A stretch of DNA of 64,000 bases, from positions 27,426,710-27,490,709 of the forward strand of contig CM032120.1 in assembly GCA_018894105.1 (NCBI GenBank), given 5' to 3'. The notes beneath the pieces were generated by a model. It saw nothing but the letters and a program-made list of their open reading frames with translations, was not told the DNA's origin and searched no databases. This DNA is from Jacaranda mimosifolia (taxonomy: Eukaryota; Streptophyta; Magnoliopsida; Lamiales; Bignoniaceae). The translations under genes were made by a program, and so were the position numbers. Of the stretch, positions 51,205 to 62,456 are shown one piece after another; within the stretch, counting starts at the first letter, position 1; each line of letters starts with the position of its first letter.

Positions 51205-52100
51205 GTGTTCCAATTGACAATCAGTACCGAGCCGATCTCTTTTACTGATACAAATTTAGACCACCTCGAAGGTCTGGCCGCGGACCGGAAGCTCGATTGC
51301 CCAATGGCGATCACCATTGAGATCGCCAACTTCGAGGTGAGAAAGGTGTTAGTCGACAATGGTAGCTCGACGAACATCATATTTCTGTCGACCTTGAATA
51401 GAATGCACTTGGGCAAACTGAAATTTGATCCAGTCAGAACTCCCCTAGTTAGATTCGGGGGATCAGAAGTTATACCAGAAGGGTCGATTAGCCTATCCAC
51501 TACATTTGGGCAGGGAGATCGCAGCCGAACTTTGATGATCAACTACTTAGTGGTCGATGCCCCTTTTATTTACAATGCCATTGTTGGTTGACCAGCCCTG
51601 AATGACTTCAGAGCCATCGCGTCCACATACCACATGAAAATAAAGTTCCCGACCCTCGCATGAGTTGGTGAGCTTTTATGCAACATCAAAGATGCTTGGC
51701 GTTGCTACACAATCTCGGTGGATTCCAGCGGGCAGAAAAAGAGACCAGAATTGAAAGCCTCGAGGGACGCCCCTGTAGCGAAACCCGAGGAGGGACCTTC
51801 ATCGAAAAAGAGAAAGTTGGAGGACACCAGGGTCGAGCCGACAGAAGAGTTCAAAACAATTGAGCTCAAACCAGGGAACCCCAACAAGACAACGAGGATC
51901 GGAGCTGATATAGGGGATCGACTGGAGTGCTTCATGGTCGACTTCCTCCGACGCAATATCGATGTCTTCGCATGGAAAGCTGCCGATCTGTAGGGCATCG
52001 ACCCCGACATCATTGTCCACAGGCTCAACGTGGACCCTGGCCACAAGCCAATCCGACAGAAGAAGAGAACTTTCAATGCTGAGCGGACGCAGATCATCAA
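51205..52100 (+). pseudogene. Tat protease and start of RT
   Basis: Same frame as gag. Retropepsin-like segment ITIEIANFEVRKVLVDNGSS followed by TNIIFLSTLNRM at about 51310-51400. The active site reads D-N-G-S, a variant common in this lineage rather than D-T-G. After TGA at 51589-51591 and 51661-51663 the same frame goes on through a charged linker to RLECFMVDFLRRNIDVFAWK, the entry to the RT domain, and a TAG at 51991-51993. Four point stops but no length change to here. Confidence 0.85.
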
Positions 52101-53060
52101 GGACGGGTTAGCAAACTTCTAGAGGCTGGTTACATTGTAGAAATCCAATATCCTTCTTGGCTTTGTAATGTAGTACTTGTTCCCAAGAACGAGGGAAAAT
52201 GGAGGATGTGTAATGATTTCACCGATTTGAATAAAGCATGTCCTAAGGATCCTTACCCCTTGTCTCATATTGATTTACTTGTTGATTCCACGGCTGGTTG
52301 CGAATTGCTTAGCATGATGGATGCATTTCAAGGTTACTACCAAATATTCATGGCACCTGAGGATAGGGATAAAACCGCTTTTGTTGTTCCCAATGGGGTA
52401 TATTGCTTTTTAGTTATGCCGTTTGGACTTAAGAATGCCGGAGCAACTTACCAAAGATTAGTTGACTTCATGTTTAAGAATGAAATTGGGAAATCAATGG
52501 AGGTTTATGTCGATGACATGATTGTGAAAACAAAGAAAGCAGAAAGCCACTTGGTCGACCTGAGCCACACATTTTCCATTCTGAGAGCTTTCGGTATGAA
52601 GCTCAATCCTAACAAATGCACATTCGGGGTTCGATGAGGAAAATTCCTTGGATATATGGTCAGTCAGAGAGGTATCGAGGCCAACCCGCAAAAAATTCAA
52701 GCAGTTCTAGATATTGTTCCACCGCACACCGTTCAGGAAGTCCAACGCCTCGTGGCAAAATTATTGCTTTGGGCAGGTTCATAGCTATGTTGGCAGACAA
52801 GAGCCTACCTTTCTTCAAAATCTTGAGAAACACAAAGAAATCGGGATTCAAATGGGACGAACAGTGTGACCAAGCTCTGATCGACCTCAAGCAACACCTC
52901 TCTTCGCCACCTCTCCTCACCAAGCCTGAGCTCGGAGAAATTTTACAGTTATATTTGGCGGTCTCTTCGGCTTCCATCAGTTCAGTGTTAACAACAATGA
53001 GAGCTGGAAACCCTTGTCCAGTTTACTAATGCAGCAAGGCTCTTCAGGGGCCCGAATATA
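52101..53060 (+). pseudogene. Tat reverse transcriptase and first RNase H, frameshifted
   Basis: Frame 3 from about 52122 carries CNDFTDLNKACPKDPYPLSH and FLVMPFGLKNAGATYQRLVD. The catalytic box EVYVDDMIV (52500-52526) is intact. A TGA follows at 52635-52637. Near 52750-52770 the frame shifts again to frame 2, which holds the RT thumb and connection (FIAMLADKSLPFFKIL, ALIDLKQHLSSPPLL) and a stop at 53027-53029, then SKALQGPEYNYLEIEKFALA of RNase H. The RT core (about 52120-52545) is clearly more AT-rich and T-ending in codon choice than the sequence on either side. Confidence 0.85.
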
Positions 53061-53065
53061 ACTAT

Positions 53066-53566
53066 TTGGAGATCGAGAAGTTCGCCCTGGCCCTGGTCAC
53101 GTCAGCGAGAAAACTGCAGCCCTATTTCCAATCCCATACAATTGTGGTACTAACGAACCAACCGCTAAAGCAGGTGTTGTCGAAGCCAGACACTTCAGGT
53201 CGACTCACGAAATGGGCTATCGAACAAGGAGAATTCGACATCCAGTTCCAACCCCGAGCAACAATAAAAGCGCAGGTGCTAGCGGACTTCATCCTCGAGA
53301 GAGTCGATCTCCCGGCTCACGAGATGGAAGACGCACCTTGGTGGACCCTACACGTTGATGGGTCCGCGACATCTACTGGAGGAGGAATAGGTGTATCCCT
53401 CCGATCTCCGCTGCCTGAAGACTATGATTTCGCAGTAAAACTCGACTTCCCAGTCACTAATAATGAAGCTGAATATGAGGCACTCATTTCAGGAATGCGC
53501 ATGGCCATAGACCGCGGGGTCGATAAGATAGCGGCCTTTACCTATTCACAGTTGGTCGCGGAGTAG
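53066..53566 (+). pseudogene. Tat RNase H and second (archaeal-like) RNase H domain
   Basis: Open in frame 2. The first RNase H ends with VLTNQPLKQVLSKPDTSGRL, in which the usual D of TDQPL is N. Then comes a separate RNase H: WTLHVDGSATSTGGGIGVSL, TNNEAEYEALISGMRMAIDR. The DGS, NEAEY and downstream Asp arrangement is that of the archaeal-type RNase H found between pol RNase H and integrase only in Tat-group elements (Tat, Ogre, Retand). The domain ends at TAG 53564-53566 (probably from CAG) and continues in frame beyond. Confidence 0.88.
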
Positions 53567-53599
53567 ATCGAAGGAAACTTCGACGCAAGAGAACATAAA

Positions 53600-55057
53600 A
53601 TGACACAATATCTCGCGAAAGTCCAACAGCTACCACAGAGGTTTCGAGATTTTTCACTAAGCCAAGTCCCCCGATCAGAAAACACGAGAGCAAATGCGTT
53701 TTCCAAGCTGGCAAGCTCGACGAAAGGCACAAGAGAAAGAACCATAACATTTATTGTCGCCGACCAGCCTTGTATCTCGGCCCTCGGCCCGAGTTTGGTT
53801 GGGTGCCTCGAAGACGCAACCCATTCTTGGCAACACCTGGTCAAGCTTTATTTGAGCCAAGGTACCTTACCCGCTGATGATAAGCAGGCTCGTAAACTGA
53901 AGGGCTTAGCGCCCAAATATGCGCTGGATGATCAGGGACAGTTGTACAAAAGATCGATCGCAGGACCGCCGCTCAGATGTTTAGATCCCGACCAGGCGGA
54001 AGAAGTGCTGCAGGAAATACACGCGGGCATTTGCGGAAACCACTCGAGAGGCCGGTCCCTGGCGCATAAGATCACGCGATATGGGTATTTCTGGCCGACT
54101 TTGTTGAAGGATTCTGTTGACTTTGCTAGGAAATGCCCGTCTTGTCAAGTACATTCGAACATACAGCATCAACCAGTCACACCAATGACAAATGTTGATA
54201 TTGCTTGGCCATTCGACCAGTGGGGAATTGACATAGTCGGCTCGCTCCCAAAGACTACCAGCCATCGAAAGTTTATCATCGTGGCCGTTGAGTACTTCAC
54301 AAAATGGGTGGAAGCTGAAGTCGTCCTGAAGATCACTGATGTGGCCATCAAGAGTTTCATATGGAAGAATACTGTTTGCCATTTCGGGTTGCCTAAAGTC
54401 CTCATCTCAGATAACGACACCCAATTCCAAAGCAAAAACACAAGAAGATGGTGCGAGACCTTGGGCATTGTGCAGCACTTCACCTCAGTGGGAAATCCGC
54501 AAGCCAATGGACAGACCGAAGTGACCAACAGAACTATCCTCGATCACATTAAGAGCCGAATAGTGGGGACGGGAACCAGTTGGGCAGACGACCTCCCGGG
54601 AGTCCTTTGGGCCTACAGAACCACCCCTCGAACAGCCACAAGTCAAAGCCCTTACAACCTAGTTTATGGGTCCGAAGCAGTAGTCCCATCAGAATTAATC
54701 CAGCACACCGCTAGAGTGATCCATTACAATCCCATAGCAAATACATCGGAGAAGGCACTGGACCTAATAACTATAGATGAAAAGCGCCAAGCAGCTTACA
54801 ACATAATGCAGAGGTACCGCTCAAAGATGGCGGACCTCTATAACAAATCGGTACGTCCGCGGAATTTCAAGGTGGGTGATCTCGTCTTAAAGAAAGTGGA
54901 AGTATCAAGGCCCGTCGGCAAGCTTGATCCGAAGTGGGAAGGACCATACTCAGTCATCAAAGTGTCTAAAAACAACACCTATCGATTAGCGGATGCTGCA
55001 GGTCACGAGCTATCTCGACCATGGAATGCGGTAAATCTAAAAAAGTTCTTTGTATAA
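53600..55057 (+). CDS. Tat integrase
   Basis: 485 codons open, frame 2, in frame with the RNase H region across one TAG, so the ATG at 53600 is internal to the original polyprotein. It catalyses joining of the DNA copy to the host chromosome. The N-terminal H2C2 zinc finger is IHAGICGNHSRGRSLAHKI ... CPSCQVH (about 54020-54150). The catalytic core has all three acidic residues: Asp in WGIDIVGSLP (about 54226), Asp in LISDNDTQF (about 54410), Glu in NGQTEVTNRTIL (about 54517). The C-terminal GPY/F-type module is KWEGPYSVIKV and the end is LSRPWNAVNLKKFFV. There is no chromodomain, as expected for Tat. Confidence 0.9.
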   Translation: MTQYLAKVQQLPQRFRDFSLSQVPRSENTRANAFSKLASSTKGTRERTITFIVADQPCISALGPSLVGCLEDATHSWQHLVKLYLSQGTLPADDKQARKLKGLAPKYALDDQGQLYKRSIAGPPLRCLDPDQAEEVLQEIHAGICGNHSRGRSLAHKITRYGYFWPTLLKDSVDFARKCPSCQVHSNIQHQPVTPMTNVDIAWPFDQWGIDIVGSLPKTTSHRKFIIVAVEYFTKWVEAEVVLKITDVAIKSFIWKNTVCHFGLPKVLISDNDTQFQSKNTRRWCETLGIVQHFTSVGNPQANGQTEVTNRTILDHIKSRIVGTGTSWADDLPGVLWAYRTTPRTATSQSPYNLVYGSEAVVPSELIQHTARVIHYNPIANTSEKALDLITIDEKRQAAYNIMQRYRSKMADLYNKSVRPRNFKVGDLVLKKVEVSRPVGKLDPKWEGPYSVIKVSKNNTYRLADAAGHELSRPWNAVNLKKFFV

Positions 55058-55134
55058 ACTGTTCATGGCATCTTTGTATTGGTTAAAGAACAATCAAGTT
55101 CCATCATGATTAAAAAGCACGACATGACCGCAGT

Positions 55135-55620
55135 AAAACCTTAATCGACCCCATAGTCGACGAAAGGCTTAAACTCATCAAGTCAAGGCGAAGAGCCACG
55201 ACCACCTTAGTCGACCCTGTAGTCGACGAAAGGCTTAAAACTCATCAAGTTAAGGCGAAGAGCCGCGACCACCTTAGTCGACCCTGTAGTCGACGAAAGG
55301 CTTAAAACTCATCAAGTCAAGGCGAAGAGCCGCAACCACCTTAGTCGACCCCGTAGTCGACGAAAGGCTAAAAACTCATCAAGTCAAGGCGAAGAGCCGC
55401 GACTACCTTAGTCGACGAAAGGCTTAAAACTCATCAAGTCAAGGCGAAGAGCCGCGACCACCTTAGTCGACCCTGTAGTCAACGAAAGGCTTAAAACTCA
55501 TCAAGTCAAGGCGAAAAGCCGCGACCACCTTAGTTGACCCTGTAGTCGACGAAAGGCTTAAAACTCAACAAGTCAAGGTGATGAGCCGCGACCACCTAAG
55601 GCGACCCTGTAGTTGCCGAA
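55135..55620 (+). repeat. 67-bp tandem repeats in the Tat 3' region
   Basis: About seven units of 67 bp, each with CTTAGTCGACCCTGTAGTCG and AAGGCTTAAAACTCATCAAG, then AAGGCGAAGAGCCGC. One unit is shortened (near 55405) and the last is diverged. Each full unit has two GTCGAC hexamers 14 bases apart. The array lies just after the integrase stop, the usual place for tandem arrays in Tat/Ogre elements. Confidence 0.93.
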
Positions 55621-55845
55621 AATTCTCAACAAAGTGACGTCGAAGCCCCTGAGGCAGGATCACAAAGTCGAGCCCCATCGATAAATTCAATTTACAAGTG
55701 GCAACAAAGTTCAACTTATCTCGCAACTGCTTAAAACAACGTTCGAAAATGAACAGCTGGCCGATGAAGGGCAACAAAATTTATTTCATTCTCAAAAAGC
55801 CTCAATGAGGCATGTACAACAAAACAAAAACAAGTATTACAAGCC

Positions 55846-58248
55846 CTAGCTAGAACTGCCAGACCCTTCGATTGGTAATGTGGGTACAGGAGCAGACGGA
55901 GGCTCAGGCGGTGCCATTGGAACGGGCATGGCCACGGTGACTGGGCGAGAGGGGCAGGCGGCAAAAGACATAAATAGCCGCTCGATGGCTAGGAAGAAAG
56001 AGGCAGTGTCGGCCTGGCCTTCGGAGATCTCATAGGCGAGGTCGCTGGCGAACTCGAACTCTCGACCTACCGCCTTCAGTTTCTTTTGGAGGTCTGCCTT
56101 TTGCCTCTCTTCAGGAGTCATGTCAACCTCCTCCGCTGCCTCTACCGTAGCTTCGGCCTCATCGACCTCTTCATCACCAATCGGGCGCAGCTGATCGTCG
56201 AGAGCAAGGCCCATCTTCGAGCGATCTTCCTCGCTAACCGCATAGCCCAGGTGCCGTATTTGAGCAATAGCCTTATTAAAGGCACTCCGGGCATCATCCA
56301 AGGCCAGCACCATGCTCGCATCCTGAAAGGCGGGGCTCACCATGAACTATTGCACCGCCTCCTTGCGGACCTCCGGAACTACCCGCTCAAACTGTGTCCT
56401 GGTCTCGACTAGGCGCTCTCCTCGACCAGCCGCCTGACCAGATTCATAGGTGACATGTATATCCAGTTCGAGTTTTTTGAGCTTCGCCTCCATCTTTGTC
56501 TGCTCAGTCACCGCCAGCAAGACTTGCCGGTCTTTCGCCTCCATTATTTCGGCGTATTTGGCATTCTCCTTCTGCACCTCCTCGAGCCGCAGTTGGGAGG
56601 ACTCAAGCTGGGCCTTCAACGTCTCGGCATCGCCTCCGACGTCCAACTGCTCACGATCAGCGAGCGCCAGCTCGGAGCGCCGGTAAAAATTGTAAGCGAT
56701 TTGCCCGACTTGAGACATAAAGGTTATTACAATCCATGCAGGGAAAACTGATTACACAAGCTTACAGCTTATGAGATCTTACCATGTTCGCGTGATACGC
56801 GAGCTCGCAAAGCACCCCGGGCTGACTCAGGCCCATTATCCTCTTCTAGTCAGCCAGGAACTGACCCGCCAACAACCATTTCAAGGGGTCGACCCCAGTT
56901 GGCCCAGATCCATGCATATAAGACGAGTCGTCCAGAAGTAGGCCGGGGTCCGACCTGAACCGAGGAGACGGGAACTTCCTCATGCTGAATAAGGTCTCCG
57001 CACCTCGATCCCCGAAGAGATCATTTCCCATCGGCATCCCCGACCCCGCGCTCTTCAATTTGCCTTTTTCCTTTCCAGTGGCAATCTTTTTAGGCGGGGG
57101 CCCACTCTGCTCGCCCATGGGTCTTTTTCCCCAACCCACGGCCTTCTCGACCGCCACTGCTCGACCAGGCGAGGGGGTCGGGGATGGCTTTGGGGCCGTA
57201 ATTTGTCGACGTGTCTCGTCAGCTCCAGTCGACTCTTGTCGAGACGCAGCGCCTTGTTTGCGCTACTGGTTCCTTTCAGCGCAAGCCAGTGCATTAGCCT
57301 TGATCGGTTCATGATTTCGTCCCGATTTGCAAAGAACAAACACAACAGATGTCAAGTACAGAAATGAACGCAGCTAAACTACAAAGCATGACACACGTTT
57401 CGTCTACCTATCTCATAATCATCTAGAAAGTTTAGAGGGGCTGGTGATAACCCAGCCAGCACTAACTGCTTCTCCTCGAGGAATACAGTGGCCTCCACGG
57501 GACCAAACTCGACCAGATCCCTCACGAAGGTGTTTGGCCAAGTGGGGATGCGATTCCCGGGTATCTCAACCTGACCCCCCAACCACTCTCGAGGAATGTC
57601 AAACCCCCCATTCACTCGAAAGAAGAAATAACATTTCTTCCACTCCTGCCCATATGAAGAGGAGGGAGCCACAAGAAACTTGCAACAAGGTCGAGCAATC
57701 AGATAATAAAAGCCCGACTCGTCGGAACTACCAGATTTTCGTGACATGCAGAGATAGAACAGGTTTGAAAAATTTTCGAAGCTAGGGGCCTGGTCGAACA
57801 GACGCATCAAAACTACGAAACTACAGAGGGTGGCAAAGCAGTTGGGTAATAGTTGAGTTATGCACACTCAAAGACCCCTAAGCAAGCCTATCATACTATC
57901 ACTTAAGGGGAACCTCAACCCACATTTGAGTGCGTCCTCGAACACTGTTATGCAACCGGCGGGAGCATGGTGCATTCGACCAGGAGGCTCGGGGGTTAAT
58001 AGTTGGTATTCGGGAGGAATATGGTAAAGCTCCCTCAAGCGCACAAAATCCATAGGGGTTATTACGGAAATTATCTCACTATAGTGGTTCGGGGTGAATA
58101 ATCGCCCACGAGAAGGGAGTACCCGACTGGGCCCCGCCTCTCCACCGCGCAGGCTGCTCAAGCTCCCGGAGCTTGAATCGCTCGAACCGGAATCACCGCC
58201 GGACAACACACCAGAAGGAGTAGGAAACTCCCTACGCCCCTCGGACAA
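55846..58248 (-). pseudogene. Antisense gene in the Tat 3' region (putative gypsy-type transposon domain)
   Basis: Minus-strand coding sequence opposite to gag-pol. It starts MSEGRREFPTPSGVLSGG at 58248. A segment with PPEYQLLTPEPPGRMHHAPA, FEDALKCGLRFPLSDSMIGL and, across one TGA at 57868-57870, QLLPNCFATLCSFVVLM resembles the plant domain of PF04195 (putative gypsy type transposon). Then follow a Lys-rich linker (57345-56846) and a coiled-coil stretch (56718-56347, KAQLESSQLRLEEVQKENAK). A TAG at 56347-56349 precedes a final part ending in a Pro-rich tail (55846). Introns may separate 57379, 57345, 56846 and 56718. Such antisense frames are known in Grande/RIRE2-type Tat elements; their role is not known. 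Confidence 0.75.
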
Positions 58249-58693
58249 GGTGGCCTTACTGTCCCCCCCTGGCTACCCTCAGAACTGAATAACCCAAGCA
58301 TATTCTTCAAAAGAAAAATAAAGAGAAAGGATTCGGGGAGATGACGAAGTGGAGGAGCACTTACTGAATATGCGAAGCGAACGCAAAGTTTAGGGAGTCT
58401 TGCAGTGAAGGATATCCCCTAAACGTTCTCAAAAATTCTGAAGCGGTAAAGTAACAATGGGCAGAATTACATTAAGCATTTATAGGAAGGGGGCGCGATT
58501 ACCCAAGCGTCCAGGCGCAGTTACCTAAACGTCCGCATTAATTGGAGGAGACGTCATGCTGCCCCACGCGCGCCACGATGTAACCGCTCAGCAAATGTGC
58601 AATACTCTGACAGATTTTCAAAAACCCTAGTCGACGGTCGCTAACATTCGCTACTTCCCAACGCCGCTCGTCGATTCTTTGTTCGGCCTTGCG

Positions 58694-58704
58694 AAGTGGG
58701 GGGA
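58694..58704 (+). promoter_or_regulatory. Polypurine tract of the Tat element
   Basis: AAGTGGGGGGA four bases before the 3' LTR start at 58709. Confidence 0.85.
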
Positions 58705-58708
58705 TTCA

Positions 58709-59380
58709 TGATATAGGATGGCCCAGAATGGCCCAAATCAGCGAGGCCCAACACTCAATCAACGGCCTAGGACCCAAGTGACTCGTCGACCCTGTTCGAT
58801 GAGTCCACAAGGCGCTCCACAACCCTCGAAGCTGATCGACCTTTGTCGACCCGTCAAGGTCGATTCGCAAGTCGAACCCCGCACAGTACTCTGCCACCGC
58901 ATTAAATGCGTTGACTGGCAACACGCCTCCGCATTAATGGCGCATGCCTTCCCCTCACCATCTGACACAGCAGACGCCGCAACAGTATGTCATCTTGTCC
59001 TTCAGCATAAAAGGACATCCAGCTGGCAATATTTAAACGGGGGAATTGACCAATTACCCCCAGCAGGAGGCTGGAGGTCCCTGGGGTAAGCCAAGGGTTT
59101 CCCTGACATTTCCTACCAGGGAGAGGAATATAAAAACCCTCAACCTTGTCTCTCATAGGGATGCACTCATACACTCAAAAGTCCCTACATTCCGCTGCTC
59201 GATTCCAGAGGTCGAATATATACTGCCTTGAGCGTCGGAGGGCTTAAGCCGAGGGCTTCTCGGCTAGCCTATCGTTTGCTGTGATTGCAGGATTCCAATC
59301 TCAAACATATCCAGAAGATCATACCTCGGATCGTGATTCAGACCCGATCCATATTCATCATCGAAACCGAACCCTTATCA
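58709..59380 (+). repeat. 3' LTR of the Tat element
   Basis: 672 bp; pairs with 48814-49472. Has an extra 10 bp from duplication of GAATGGCCCA near its start and a 3-bp insertion at about 58972. Confidence 0.95.
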
Positions 59381-59789
59381 AACATAATTTAAGAGAAATT
59401 AAACAAAATAAAATAACAAATTAAACATAAGTATTCACATATAACTATCACTTCATTAAATTTCAAGAAAATAAATTTATGTTTTAAAAAATTATATGTC
59501 CAAAATCTTTAATCATCATCTTCAACTCATCTGTTTCTATTTTTTTAAAATTAAAATTTTCAAAAAAAAAAAAGGTGAACCGGTTGAACCAGTCCGGTTT
59601 TGACTGGTTCTCACCGATTTTGAGGGTTCAACCGAACCGGACTGGCCTCCGACCACCGGTCCGGTCCGATTTTCAAAACATTGGAGAGCATCGTAGTATA
59701 TATTAGATTACTCATTTAATTAATTTCCTAGTTGTACTACATATAGTTGGGAATATATTTTAATTTTGTAATGTAGCAAAGGGAATAAT

Positions 59790-60577
59790 TAGACTTGGTA
59801 AAATTCAACCCATACTCGTGGGTATCCAAAAAAATACGGGTAATGGGCCTTGTTTTTCCTACTCAAAAAATTGCGGGTAATTTTATCCATACCCAATTTA
59901 CCCGCCATTTTTTGGCCCAACCTGCGGGTATCTGTGGGTAACCCGTAAATATTTTTTTATTTATATATTTATATATATATTATATTACATATACATATAA
60001 ATATATATATTATATATTTATATATATACATATAAATATTTTTAATCTAAATATTAATTTTTGATTTCATAAATTAAAAATCTATAGCAAATTAAATTAA
60101 ATTATATCCTATCCTAAAACAACTTGTTGTGCATATTCTTATGAATGCAACATCTTTTTCCACAAGAACAACAATGTTTGATTGATATTTAAATTTTCAA
60201 TTCAAAAACTTTTGGCATGTAATGGAATTTAAGTTTGAACTTTTGAATGTGATGTACTTTAAATTTGGTGGATTTTGAATACTTAAGATATAAGTTTTAA
60301 ACTACAATATTATTAATATCTTCATGTATTTGTTCAATTTAATGTTTAAAATTTGTAGCTTTTTTTTTTTAGTTTTTATTTAGTTAATATTTGAATAATA
60401 TCATGTTTACCTTTAAATATTAAAAAAAATAAAATTACGGGTACCCGCTGGTTACCCGTTATCCATCCTCATGGGTAAAGGGTCCCCTACCTCGTACTCA
60501 ATAAAAAATGGGTAAATTTACCCAATCCGTTGGTACCCGTCATTGAATTACCCATGGGTACCCAATTATCAGGTCTA
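59790..60577. mobile_element. Non-autonomous hAT element, 788 bp
   Basis: Ends TAGACTTGGTAA and, on the other strand, TAGACCTGATAA. Flanking 8-bp repeats are GGAATAAT (59782-59789) and GAAATAAT (60578-60585), 7 of 8 matching. Subterminal CCCGTAA/TTACGGG-type motifs (CGGGTAATGGG, ACCCATGGGTACCC) are present near both ends. The interior is AT-rich with no open frame. Confidence 0.85.
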
Positions 60578-60585
60578 GAAATAAT

Positions 60586-62448
60586 TATGAGTTGGACGAT
60601 TATTCCCCTACTTCTTTGCATAGTAAGACCGACAAGAGCGCGGAACTCATCGGCCATGATTCTACTTATTTAATTAAGTTGAATGGATATTATAATTTAA
60701 CACGAAAAGTTAATTAATTGAATGAGTACTGAATCTATATTGATATAACATGTTTTTCATAATTATTTTTTTTTTATATTCTTTTAATATAAAAATCTAC
60801 TTTATTATGTTTACATAATTTGAGAACACCAAAAAAAATTTATTATATATATGGTGTATTCGAACATACAAAAGAGCTTTTCTTGTGTTTTAGCTGGTGT
60901 ATCTCTTACAACTTTCGTTTATTTGTTTATTAATTATAGAGGGTTTCTCTATTATCATAAGATTAATAACCTCTATTACAAAGGGTTATACATGTTTTTT
61001 TACTTGAATATCTGATTAGGTACTCAATATTAAATTCGAATTTTGAAGTTAAGTGCTAGTACCGAACCTGATCAATTATTAGTTTTCTAATTTATTCAAT
61101 TCAATCGGATTTTGGACCAAAACATCCATCCTCAATTACAATTCTTCAATTCTTATAGAATACTGTAAGGAATACTGAAATTTCTCTCAAAGAAAATCAA
61201 TTGGTGCTTAAATTAAAATACAAGTTTTTTTCCCCTTCTTTTGAGTAAAAAGTAAATAGATAATCGCTGGACTTATAATTAAATAATGTATCCCTCATTC
61301 AATTTGAATGTATATTTATATTCTCATATTACTTAGGGCTTCTTTGGTTGTGCTTTGAATGTTTTGGGAGAAAATATTTTGACGGAATTTATTTTAGTTA
61401 GTGGGTTTGGGAAATGTGATGCTTATTTATTTTTGTTCGAGAGTATTGTTTGAGAATGTTTTTGGATGAAAATAGTTTGTTCAAAAGTGGTTTGGGAGGA
61501 ATAAATTTATTGTAAATGTCACATCAATCACTTTTTAATTAGATTAATTGGGTGAAATTGATTCTTTTTTATTATAATTGTTTATGTATTTATATAGTTT
61601 TAATAATTAGTTTGTATATACATGTATATAGTGTTTTGAGGAGGGCATTTTGAGTAGTTTTTTTAGTTTTTGGGATAGTAGGACATACCGTATTGTTTGA
61701 TATTGTCTTGAGAGTTGGAAAATACATTGGAATAACACAAGTAAGGGGAGGCTTAGTTTCTTGTACAACTCATGTTTTAAGGGAAATAAAATTTAGTACA
61801 AGTTATTTTCTTATTCATATAACTTTTGATGATGCAATTTTTTTTTCTGAGAGTTTTGGCATATGAAAGTTACTCCTTAGTTGTTCTCAAAGTGTGAAGT
61901 CAAAGCTCGGGTGTCAAACCTACAATCACAGTTAAGCACATTAGACTTGTTGATGTAGCCCTCATTTAAAACCCTTCGATGTTTAAGTCAGAATAGGCAA
62001 GAGATTACAATAAGGTCAAGTGTAAGCCAGGAGAATAAAGAATAAGAGAATGCATACCTATAGCAATTTTGGAGTAAACATTTATAATGGTTTGAAATGA
62101 CTTACCCACCCTCCCTTAGGTCATATAGTCCCTATTGAAGATATAGTAGCACTGTAGGTCATTTGTAAAGTGACAGCTAACATATTTTTTGGTTGTCAGG
62201 TGAGACGACCATGGCATTAAATCCAGAAGAGATGATGAGATTGACTAATAACAACATTAAATGCAAAGGATCGACAACTGACACAAAATATGTGAAACAT
62301 TAAATAGAGTTGCGCATGCTTCACAAGTAGATATCGAACTCTCGAGGTTAAGATCATTCTGGTTGAATTAATTGTGCCAACCCAAAAGAAGGTCATTCTG
62401 GTTAGACAAATTGAGCCAACCTAAAGGCAACAACAACATTTGGACTAT
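60586..62448. other. AT-rich intergenic stretch
   Basis: No supported gene. A GGGCTTCTTTGGTTGTG run at about 61336 resembles one end of Tourist-like MITEs but no second end was found. A roughly 38-bp tandem pair (GATCATTCTGGTT and GGTCATTCTGGTT, each followed by TGCCAACC or GAGCCAACC) is at about 62351-62427. Confidence 0.5.
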
Positions 62449-62456
62449 GCCTTGCC

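Larger units (their letters stand above)
48814..59380 (+). mobile_element. Full-length Tat-lineage gypsy retrotransposon, 10.6 kb
   Basis: LTRs at 48814-49472 and 58709-59380 begin TGATATAGGATGG and end CATCA or TATCA, with a perfect 5-bp duplication AACAT (48809-48813 and 59381-59385). Primer site, polypurine tract, gag, protease, RT, RNase H, a second RNase H-like domain, integrase and a long 3' region with an antisense gene are all present in Tat order. The LTRs differ by roughly 25 substitutions plus a 10-bp and a 3-bp indel (about 4% by eye). The element is disabled by single stops and two frameshifts, but is the best preserved in the window. Confidence 0.95.
48439..59683. mobile_element. 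Small Mutator-like TIR element split by the Tat element
   Basis: A perfect 9-bp duplication GAGAGCATC (48430-48438 and 59684-59692) brackets two half-elements, 48439-48813 and 59386-59683 (673 bp together). The left end ATATTTTTAAAATTGAACCGG pairs with the inverse of the right end, AATGTTTTGAAAATCGGACCGG. A 9-bp TSD suggests the Mutator superfamily. The interior is AT-rich and noncoding. A second member is at 1961-5600. Confidence 0.85.

Noticed and set aside
51777..52044. Minus-strand open frames opposite Tat gag-pol (50010-54528)
   Set aside because: Shadows of the real plus-strand frames in G+C-rich coding sequence. None has a recognisable domain, unlike the antisense frame at 55846-58248.
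55135..55620. CRISPR-like regular repeats
   Set aside because: Units are directly tandem with no unique spacers and lie inside a plant retrotransposon.
61336..61680. Possible Tourist-like MITE starting GGGCTTCTTTGGTT
   Set aside because: Only one end is convincing. I could not find the inverted partner or a 3-bp target duplication.
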